Assembly (NCBI GenBank): GCA_964615935.1
Contig: CAZTTG010000148.1
Span: forward strand, 1 to 10,097
Direction: 5' to 3'
Origin: CAZTTG01 sp964615935
Lineage (GTDB): Bacteria > Planctomycetota > UBA1135 > GCA-002686595
DNA: 10,097 bases
Made by a program: the position numbers and the translations under genes
Shown: positions 1 to 4,926 of the stretch, piece after piece
Layout of the letters: the number at the start of each line of letters is the position of its first letter
How positions within the stretch are numbered: the first letter of the stretch is position 1
The notes under the pieces: generated by a model
The model's input: only the letters and a program-made list of their open reading frames with translations
The model's database searches: none
Told to the model about the DNA's origin: nothing

Positions 1-24
1 GTGGGTAGGGCCTCTCCTGCCCAC
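1..24. repeat. Inverted repeat (hairpin) at the left edge
   Basis: Bases 1-9 pair with 16-24 around a 6-base loop. Eight pairs are Watson-Crick and one is G-U when read as plus-strand RNA; on the minus strand that position is an A-C mismatch. It lies about 20 bases past the stop of the minus-strand methyltransferase gene. It could be part of a terminator for that gene or for a plus-strand gene outside the window, but no T-run follows on either side. Confidence 0.35.
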
Positions 25-29
25 TTGAC

Positions 30-45
30 ATATGGGCCTCCATAT
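30..45. repeat. Short palindrome overlapping the methyltransferase stop codon
   Basis: ATATGG (30-35) and CCATAT (40-45) are perfect inverted arms around a GCCT loop. The right arm touches the stop codon of the minus-strand methyltransferase (45-47). With the hairpin at 1-24 it may help end the minus-strand transcript. There is no T-tract, so the role is a guess. Confidence 0.3.
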
Positions 46-887
46 CAGTCCTCCTTGACCGACCGGACCCACCCCTTGAGCCGGGCCTTCCACCCCAGAA
101 CGTGGAAGGGCAGGTCGCGCGTCCCGTAGAGGTCGATGCCTCCCCGCACCGGATCGCGCCCCCTCATCTGCGTCAGGATCCGCTCCCGGCTCATCGGGAA
201 GGGGGCGTCGGTGGCCTTCCCCAGGGTGAAGCCGCTGTCCTCCAGGAGCTCCAGCAGCTCCTCCGCGCTCGCCTCCCTCAGCGCGTAGGGCCAGAATTCC
301 ATCAGCAGTCCGAGGGCGGGGCTGGCCTCCATCACGCGCCGGGCCCCCTGGAGCGCCAGCCACTCCGAGCCCTGGGTGTCCACCTTGAGGAAGCGGAAGG
401 GGCCCTCCAGCACCTCGTCCACCGGGACCACCTGGATCGTCAAGATCTCCGGGCCGGCCATGTCCTCCGGCGCGCCGGCGCCCTCCTCCACGACGCGGTT
501 GTCCCCGCGGTTCTCCGCCCCCAGCGCGATGCGGGCCTCCCCCCGGCTCGCTCCGGCCGCGAAGGGGTGCACCTGGCCCCGGCCGGGCCCCACCTGCATG
601 GCCCTCTCCAGGTTGCGGCGGCACAGCTCGGCGATGGCCGGCACCGGCTCGAAGGCGTGGACCTCGGCTCCCGCCAGCACCGCCTGGACCGCGAACCACC
701 CCACGTTGGCGCCCAGGTCCAGGACGCGGCAGCCGGGCCGCAGGTGGGCCCGCATCAGGGCCGTCTCGTCGTCGGCCCAGGAGCCCCGTCCGATGGCGGG
801 GCCGATGATGGCGTCGTCGGCCAGGACCTCGAAGTCGAGGGGACGACCGCGGTGGCTCAGCTGCACCGTCCGGCTGGAGAGCTGCAT
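45..887 (-). CDS. FkbM-family SAM-dependent methyltransferase
   Basis: The 280-residue protein has a class I methyltransferase fold. The SAM-binding glycine motif VLDLGANVGW is at residues 55-64. FEPVP, where the acidic residue should contact the SAM ribose, is at 79-83. KVDTQGSEWLALQGA (168-182) is the hallmark second half of the FkbM family. Known FkbM-type enzymes O-methylate sugars or small molecules; the acceptor here is unknown. No signal peptide or membrane segment is visible, so it is probably cytoplasmic. The ATG at 887 is chosen because the FkbM domain begins a few residues after it. It has no clear ribosome binding site, and the frame stays open upstream through the pilin gene without conserved content. 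It lies 107 bp downstream of a pilin gene on the same strand, so methylation of a pilin or surface glycan is possible but unproven. Confidence 0.88.
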   Translation of the reverse strand: MQLSSRTVQLSHRGRPLDFEVLADDAIIGPAIGRGSWADDETALMRAHLRPGCRVLDLGANVGWFAVQAVLAGAEVHAFEPVPAIAELCRRNLERAMQVGPGRGQVHPFAAGASRGEARIALGAENRGDNRVVEEGAGAPEDMAGPEILTIQVVPVDEVLEGPFRFLKVDTQGSEWLALQGARRVMEASPALGLLMEFWPYALREASAEELLELLEDSGFTLGKATDAPFPMSRERILTQMRGRDPVRGGIDLYGTRDLPFHVLGWKARLKGWVRSVKED

Positions 888-925
888 GGCGGCGCACTGT
901 AGCCGACCGGTCCGCCACGAGCAAC

Positions 926-954
926 GGGCGCGCCTCCCGAGGGGAGACGCGCCC
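926..954. terminator. Strong GC hairpin between pilin and methyltransferase genes (terminator-like)
   Basis: GGGCGCG (926-932) pairs perfectly with CGCGCCC (948-954). Inside it CTCCC (934-938) pairs with GGGAG (942-946) around a GAG loop, with a single C/A mismatch at 933/947. It starts about 40 bases after the minus-strand pilin stop and ends about 40 bases before the methyltransferase start. That position fits a terminator or attenuator that lowers methyltransferase expression relative to the pilin. Only a GTTGC stretch follows on the minus strand, so it is not a canonical intrinsic terminator. It could instead protect the pilin mRNA 3' end. Confidence 0.45.
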
Positions 955-994
955 GCGCGTGCCTGGGGCTCGGATCGGCCCGATGGGCGAGCTT

Positions 995-1516
995 CTAGTT
1001 CTTCCAGCTCGCTCCGCCGCCGGTCACGTAGTCGAACTCCTTCGACCAGTCGCGCTTGCTGCAGCGGAAGAACCCCTTGTTCTTGGCCTTGGCATCGTCG
1101 CCCTCGAACTGGCGGATACCCAGCACGTAGTAGGGCGTGGTGCCCTTGCAGCCGTAGGAACCCTTGCCGTACACGTAGTAGCGGTAGTGGTGGGTCTTGT
1201 CGTTGAGCGGATCGGAGGGAACCTCGCGAAGGTAGCCGCTCGAGACCAGATCGGGAACGAAGTTGCCGTCGTGGGAGACGTCCCAGCCGCCGTAGGAGCC
1301 GTTCTTCTTGGGCGCCGGGTAGGTCTGCTTGTCGACGTAGTACTGCTCGATGGCGTCGCGGATGGTGCGCATGTCGGCCATGCGGCGCGAGTCGCGCGCC
1401 GAGGCCATCCGATCGGTGACGCGAGGCACGAGCGCCCCGGCCAGCACCGACAGGATCAGGATCACGACGACCAGTTCGATCAGGGTGAAACCAGATTTGG
1501 AGCCGAATCGATTCAT
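995..1516 (-). CDS. Type IV pilin-like / GspG-like prepilin with C-terminal Cys pair
   Basis: The 173-residue protein has a class III (prepilin peptidase) leader: a short positively charged stretch ending in Gly9, then FTLIELVVV, with the conserved Glu at mature position 5 (residue 14). The hydrophobic helix runs to about residue 30 and continues as a charged amphipathic helix through YYVDKQTYP, typical of GspG and related pilins. The C-terminal half is rich in Tyr, Gly and Lys. It has only two cysteines, C123 and C152, which could form the disulfide of a D-region-like loop. The ATG at 1516 gives a normal leader MNRFGSKSG; a GTG at 1537 would add seven residues, and neither has a good ribosome binding site. 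It is divergent from the secretion/pilus operon across a 328-bp spacer and is a likely filament subunit for that machine. Being separate, it may be expressed at a different level; it could be the major pilin or a specialised one. Confidence 0.85.
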   Translation of the reverse strand: MNRFGSKSGFTLIELVVVILILSVLAGALVPRVTDRMASARDSRRMADMRTIRDAIEQYYVDKQTYPAPKKNGSYGGWDVSHDGNFVPDLVSSGYLREVPSDPLNDKTHHYRYYVYGKGSYGCKGTTPYYVLGIRQFEGDDAKAKNKGFFRCSKRDWSKEFDYVTGGGASWKN

Positions 1517-1844
1517 TGGGGTAGCGCGCGGCTCCACGGGCTGCGGGGGGGCAGGTAGAGCCGACTGCCTCCGAAGTCAGGGGTTGGGTTCGCAATGACG
1601 CCCGGCTGGGCGCCGGGGCCCTCGCGAGCCCGTGGCCGGCCCTATCGACGACCCCAATCGGCGTCCTGTATGCAAGTCGAGGGAAACTCAAGACTGGTCT
1701 GCCGGGGACCGAACAAGGAAGCCGGCGCACCCGTGCCCCCGGCGCGGATCCGCCGATCTCAGGTCATTGTCACGCGCCCCGGACAGAGCATCCCTCCCCG
1801 CGGGGTCTCGCACCACCCCGGGACGCGCCCCCCCCAGGATCAGG
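1517..1844. promoter_or_regulatory. Divergent intergenic region, presumed promoters for both directions
   Basis: These 328 bases separate the minus-strand pilin from the plus-strand operon and must supply the promoters for both. I found no convincing sigma-70 pair (-35/-10) and no sigma-54 -24/-12 element on either strand. Two perfect 10-bp palindromes are present: GCGGATCCGC at 1744-1753 and CCCCGCGGGG at 1796-1805, both upstream of the operon start. The plus frame upstream of 1845 is open for at least 71 codons but reads as an Arg/Pro/Ser-rich stretch unlike any pilus protein, so I treat it as noncoding. Confidence 0.4.
1836..1839 (+). promoter_or_regulatory. Probable ribosome binding site for the GspL-like gene
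   Basis: AGGA lies five bases before the ATG at 1845. It supports that start over upstream in-frame codons, whose translation does not resemble the family. Confidence 0.45.
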
Positions 1845-3314
1845 ATGCTCCCCAGAAGACGGCGTCGGACCAGCGGACCCGCCTCGGTGCTCTCGGTGGG
1901 CACGGACCGGGTGGAGTGGTGCGGGGAGGCCCCGAAGGGGGGCGCCCTGTACGGCTCCCACGCTGTGGAGGAGGAGACCCCGGCGGGCGTCGCCCGGGCC
2001 GCCCTGAGCGCCATCGAGGCGGCCGGGGACCGGCCCCGGCCGTGCGTGCTGGCGCTGGGGAGGGGCCTGGTGGAGCAGCGGCTCCTGAGCCTGCCCGAGC
2101 TGGCGCGCGGCGAGGCCCGCAAGGTGCTACCGCGCAAGGCCGCCAAGCTGCTCGGCTGCGAGCCGGCCGATGCGCTCTACGCCGCGCGCCGCATGCCCGC
2201 ACCCCGGGGTGCCCAGGGACCGCAGGGGTCGGCCGAGGGAGCCTGGCTCCTGGCCGCCATGCGGCGGTCGGTCTCCTCGGAGCTGCGCCTGGAGCTGCGC
2301 CGACTGAAGGTCCCCGTTCGTCGCACGGTGTCCGGCCGACTGGCCCGACTCAGCCGTGCCCAGGGGATCATCGGCGAGGGGAGCGAGGACGGCGAGGCGG
2401 CCCTGGTGGTGGACATCGAGCACGACGCGGTGCGGGTGGGCGTGCTGGCCGGTCCCAGCATGGTCTCCCAGAGCTCGCTGTCCGGGGACTTCGACGAGAC
2501 CCCCTCCATGGCCCTGGCCCTCATCCAGGAGATCCGCAACCTGCAGGCCTACTGGCGCAAGGCCAGCCGCGGCGGGAGCGTGAGCCGGGTGGTGATCATC
2601 GGCCTGCACCCGGAGCGGGGGCGGCTGCTCGAGACCGCGGTCGAGAACGCCCTCCCCGAGTCGGAGGTGATCCTGTTGCCGGGCGAGGGCGAGGAGCCGC
2701 AGGTCGGGCGGATCGAGTCCCTGCGCGCCTGCCGCGCGAAGGGGGCCTTCGACCTGGACCTCTCCGTTCAGCTCCCCCGGCGCCGGGCCACCACCGCCGC
2801 CCTGGCCCTGGCGGTGGTGGGCATGACCGCCTCGGGCGGGGTGGTCCTGAACCGGCACATGGCCGACCAGCTGGGGGTGCTGCAGCGGGAGAGCGCGCGG
2901 GTCGCCGCCGACGCCGGCGCCCTGGCCGACCTGCAGGAGCAGCAGGGGCTCGCCCAGACGACCGTCGACTCGCTCGGCTGGGAGGTCGAGCGCACCCTGG
3001 CGGTGGCCCAGCTGGGGGTGCCCATGGGGGAGATGATCGGCGAGATCCTGGAGGTCTTCGGCCCCGACGCGGCGCTGCTCTCGCTCTCCGTGGCGGGCAC
3101 CTCGGATCCCCCCGACGTCAACCTTAGCGGGGTCACCCACGCCCACCCCATGGCCGCGTGGAACGCGCTGGATCGCATCCAGCGGCAGCTGGAGGAGGGC
3201 CGCCACCTGGAGGGGATCCAGGTGGACTCGCCCTCCTTCGCGGCCGGCACGATCGACGAGCCCGACCCGCCGCTGAAGTTCTCGCTGCGCGCCCTGGTGG
3301 AGGTGTCGCCGTGA
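1845..3314 (+). CDS. GspL/MshI-like PilM-PilN fusion, inner-membrane assembly platform protein
   Basis: The 489-residue protein matches the plan of GspL and MshI. It has a cytoplasmic actin-like (PilM-like) domain at about 12-300 and basic residues R312-R314. One membrane helix (about 315-335) and a coiled coil (about 338-372) follow. The C-terminal periplasmic domain resembles PilN, with GEMIGEILEVFGPDAALLSL and a repeated beta-alpha pattern to the end. In this family the cytoplasmic part binds the GspE/PilB ATPase and the periplasmic part pairs with GspM/PilO. The nucleotide-binding motifs look worn. The usual N-terminal DIG-type loop reads SVGTDRV, the second phosphate loop reads VVDIEHDAV (around D190) without the usual glycine, and the adenosine glycine motif is replaced by GLHPE. 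It is therefore probably a non-ATPase scaffold, as in GspL. It is first in the operon and its stop overlaps the next GTG. Sequence similarity is divergent, so the call rests largely on architecture and context. Confidence 0.8.
   Translation: MLPRRRRRTSGPASVLSVGTDRVEWCGEAPKGGALYGSHAVEEETPAGVARAALSAIEAAGDRPRPCVLALGRGLVEQRLLSLPELARGEARKVLPRKAAKLLGCEPADALYAARRMPAPRGAQGPQGSAEGAWLLAAMRRSVSSELRLELRRLKVPVRRTVSGRLARLSRAQGIIGEGSEDGEAALVVDIEHDAVRVGVLAGPSMVSQSSLSGDFDETPSMALALIQEIRNLQAYWRKASRGGSVSRVVIIGLHPERGRLLETAVENALPESEVILLPGEGEEPQVGRIESLRACRAKGAFDLDLSVQLPRRRATTAALALAVVGMTASGGVVLNRHMADQLGVLQRESARVAADAGALADLQEQQGLAQTTVDSLGWEVERTLAVAQLGVPMGEMIGEILEVFGPDAALLSLSVAGTSDPPDVNLSGVTHAHPMAAWNALDRIQRQLEEGRHLEGIQVDSPSFAAGTIDEPDPPLKFSLRALVEVSP
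3299..3304 (+). promoter_or_regulatory. Shine-Dalgarno site deciding a GTG start
   Basis: GGAGGT is followed by a 6-base spacer and GTG at 3311. It lies inside the last codons of the GspL-like gene. It favours the GTG over the in-frame ATG at 3332, which has no comparable site. Confidence 0.7.
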
Positions 3315-3973
3315 AGGGCGGGCTCGACAACATGCGCCGTGGCCTGGCCGCCAAGGGCGCGCTGGCGATCGTCCCGGCCGTCGTCACGCTCGTGGGGCTG
3401 GCGGGCATCGCCGCGCCGCCGGCCCTGAACATGAACCAGGCGCGCGCCGAGCTGGAGGAGGCGGAGCAGCGACTGCTGGAGTGCGAAGACCTGAGCGGCC
3501 GCCTGGAGAGCTTCCTGTCCATCGACGGCTTCGACGGCGGGAGGGCGGGGATCCAGACGCTCCGCCACCTCCTGCCGCGGGACATCACGCAGGTGGAGAT
3601 CTTCAGCATCGCCCGCCTGGCCGCCCGCGCCCAGGGCCTCCAGCTCGAGACCCTGTCCGCGGGCGAGGAGATGGACCTCGGGCTGCAGTCGGAGGACGAC
3701 CGCGTCGCGCTGCGCGAGCTCTCGCTCACCGGCCGCTCGGACCTCGATCGGCTGGTGGGCTTCGTGGAGCTGCTCAAGGTCTACGGATACCCGACGGGGG
3801 TGCTGCAGTTCTCGATCCAGCGGGCCCGCAGCGAGGACCTCGACTTCGAGTACGCGATGGGCCTGGGCTTCTTCTACCGGACGGATCCGGTGGTCGAGGA
3901 GAGCGGGGAGTTCGACGGAGAGGGCGGAGAGGGAGAAGAGAACACCGAGGAGCTCCCGGAGGGCGAAGGATGA
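3311..3973 (+). CDS. GspM/PilO/MshJ-like inner-membrane protein
   Basis: The 220-residue bitopic protein has a short N-terminus, one membrane helix (about 17-35), and a coiled coil (about 43-75, ARAELEEAEQRLLECEDL). The periplasmic ferredoxin-like domain (about 85-195) includes LAARAQGLQLETLS, then LRELSLTGRSDLDRLVGFVELL, the PilO pattern. In the family this protein dimerises with the PilN/GspL periplasmic domain and links the platform to the PilP/GspC protein. The gene starts with GTG inside a GTGA overlap with the previous stop, and ends in an ATGA overlap with the next start, so translation is probably coupled. The last ~25 residues are an unusual Glu/Gly tail that PilO proteins normally lack. 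Primary sequence is weakly conserved in this family, so the assignment relies on topology and position. Confidence 0.8.
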   Translation: MKGGLDNMRRGLAAKGALAIVPAVVTLVGLAGIAAPPALNMNQARAELEEAEQRLLECEDLSGRLESFLSIDGFDGGRAGIQTLRHLLPRDITQVEIFSIARLAARAQGLQLETLSAGEEMDLGLQSEDDRVALRELSLTGRSDLDRLVGFVELLKVYGYPTGVLQFSIQRARSEDLDFEYAMGLGFFYRTDPVVEESGEFDGEGGEGEENTEELPEGEG

Positions 3974-4926
3974 CGACCGGCAAGAAGATCCTCTACGGCG
4001 CGCTGCTGATCGGCGGCCTGGTCCTGCTCGTCCCCCAGCTCCTGGGGGGTGAGGAGAGCCGCGAGGAAGTGGTCCTGGAGGAGCTGCCGGCCGACGGCGG
4101 CGAGGCAGCCAGCACGGCGGGCGCCGCCCGGCCCTCGGCCGGGGGCAGCCCCGCCCCCGCGGGGCCTCCGTCCGGCGGTGACCCGTCCGGCGGCGACCCC
4201 GACGGCGAGGTGGCCGGGTCCTCCAACCCGGGGGCGGGGGTGGAGCCCGATCCCTTCCTCGGGGAGGGCGACCCCGAGGGCGACCTGGAGGAGGCCGCCC
4301 CCGAGGACCTGACCCACACGCTGGAGCACTCCCTGCGGCTGATCGGAGACCTCCTCCCGAGCCACGACGCGCAGGACCTCAACAGCCTGGCCAACGCCTG
4401 GTCGGCGGTCCCCCCGGAGGATCCCGCGAGCGCGCTGGCTCCGCTGGTGACCGAGGTGGATCTGCCCGGAGAGGGCGCGGGGGACGAGGAGCCCGAGCCG
4501 GGCTCGGAGGCGGGCATGAGCTTCGCCGAGGAGCACCCGCTGGGCGCGATCATCCGCGGCGACCTTCGAGCCGTGGCGCTGATGGGCGACCGCGTCGTGT
4601 GCGAGGGCGAGGAGGTGGCGCCCGGCGTGCGGGTGGAGGCCATCGAGTCGCGGGCGGTGATGCTGCGCGCGGGGGAGAGCCTCCTGCGGGTGGACCTGCC
4701 CCCCTTCAAGCCCCGGCTCCGCAAGCCCACCGGCAGCTCGGCCGGCGGGGACGGCTCGTCGGCGGGCGAGGGCGGCGACGGGGGCGGGGGAGACGACGGA
4801 GGAGGGGACGAGGGCGGCGGAGATCCGGGAGGCGGGGGGGGAGGGGACTCCCTCGATGAGCTGATGGACGCCCTGGGCGGCGCCGGAGGTCAGGGTGATG
4901 CGAGCCAAGGAGGCGGCGGTGCCTGA
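3970..4926 (+). CDS. GspC/PilP/MshK-like periplasmic linker to the secretin
   Basis: The 318-residue protein begins MTTGKK, followed by a membrane helix (about 7-25). A long Gly/Pro/Ser/Asp/Glu-rich linker (about 28-105) comes next, then a helical segment (about 110-140). A small beta domain (about 189-243) starts HPLGAIIRGDLRAVALMGD and includes VVCEGEEVAPGVRVEAIESRAVMLR. This matches the homology-region domain of GspC/PilP, in which each strand set ends with 'G..V..GE.V..GV.V..I....V.L'. That domain binds secretin N0 in the family. The last ~70 residues are an extreme Gly/Asp low-complexity tail containing a short helix DSLDELMDALGG, not usual for PilP or GspC. The ATG overlaps the previous stop (ATGA), with GGAGGG at 3958-3963 six bases upstream. 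The gene overlaps the secretin start. The domain call is fairly good; PilP versus GspC cannot be decided. Confidence 0.75.
   Translation: MTTGKKILYGALLIGGLVLLVPQLLGGEESREEVVLEELPADGGEAASTAGAARPSAGGSPAPAGPPSGGDPSGGDPDGEVAGSSNPGAGVEPDPFLGEGDPEGDLEEAAPEDLTHTLEHSLRLIGDLLPSHDAQDLNSLANAWSAVPPEDPASALAPLVTEVDLPGEGAGDEEPEPGSEAGMSFAEEHPLGAIIRGDLRAVALMGDRVVCEGEEVAPGVRVEAIESRAVMLRAGESLLRVDLPPFKPRLRKPTGSSAGGDGSSAGEGGDGGGGDDGGGDEGGGDPGGGGGGDSLDELMDALGGAGGQGDASQGGGGA
4764..4790 (+). other. G-quadruplex-type motif on the coding strand
   Basis: Four G-runs of at least three (4764-4766, 4770-4772, 4780-4784, 4786-4790) are separated by loops of 3, 7 and 1 bases, so the canonical G3+N1-7 pattern is met. It lies in the part of the GspC/PilP-like gene that encodes the Gly/Asp tail. 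It may simply reflect GGN glycine codons. Confidence 0.4.
4827..4846 (+). other. Second G-quadruplex-type motif, about 70 bases before the secretin start
   Basis: GGG at 4827-4829, a run of eight G at 4834-4841 (which can supply two tracts) and GGGG at 4843-4846 satisfy the G3+ pattern with short loops. It is in mRNA shared by the PilP-like tail and the secretin ribosome-binding region. Any effect on secretin translation is speculative. Confidence 0.35.
4885..4913 (+). promoter_or_regulatory. Two alternative Shine-Dalgarno sites for the secretin gene
   Basis: GGAGGT (4885-4890) sits seven bases before ATG 4898. AAGGAGG (4907-4913) sits five bases before GTG 4919. Both starts are in the secretin frame. 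I favour 4919 because it gives a normal-length signal peptide n-region (Cys at residue 28 instead of 35) and a smaller overlap with the upstream gene. A third in-frame ATG at 4937 has no clear site. Confidence 0.6.

Noticed and set aside
25..30. TTGACA, a perfect -35 hexamer
   Set aside because: No -10-like hexamer occurs 16-18 bases downstream, and it points into the 3' end of a minus-strand gene.
1670..1675. Minus-strand TTGCAT as a -35 element for the divergent pilin
   Set aside because: The nearest -10-like sequences are 21 or more bases away, too far for a normal spacer.
888..1730. The methyltransferase reading frame stays open on the minus strand far upstream, giving a possible 561-residue protein
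   Set aside because: The extension overlaps the pilin gene in another frame and is Arg-rich without recognisable motifs. The FkbM domain begins just after the ATG at 887.
1768..1773. TTGTCA as a -35 element for the operon
   Set aside because: The bases 17 positions downstream (around ATCCCT) do not resemble a -10 element.
1632..1844. In-frame 71-codon N-terminal extension of the GspL-like protein
   Set aside because: It is Arg/Pro/Ser-rich, has no family resemblance and no clear ribosome site at 1632. The ATG at 1845 has AGGA upstream and precedes the domain.
1595..3127. Long plus-strand open frame overlapping the GspL-like gene
   Set aside because: The translation is Gly/Arg/Pro/Ala low complexity, typical of an alternative frame in GC-rich DNA. 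The other frame gives a coherent membrane protein.
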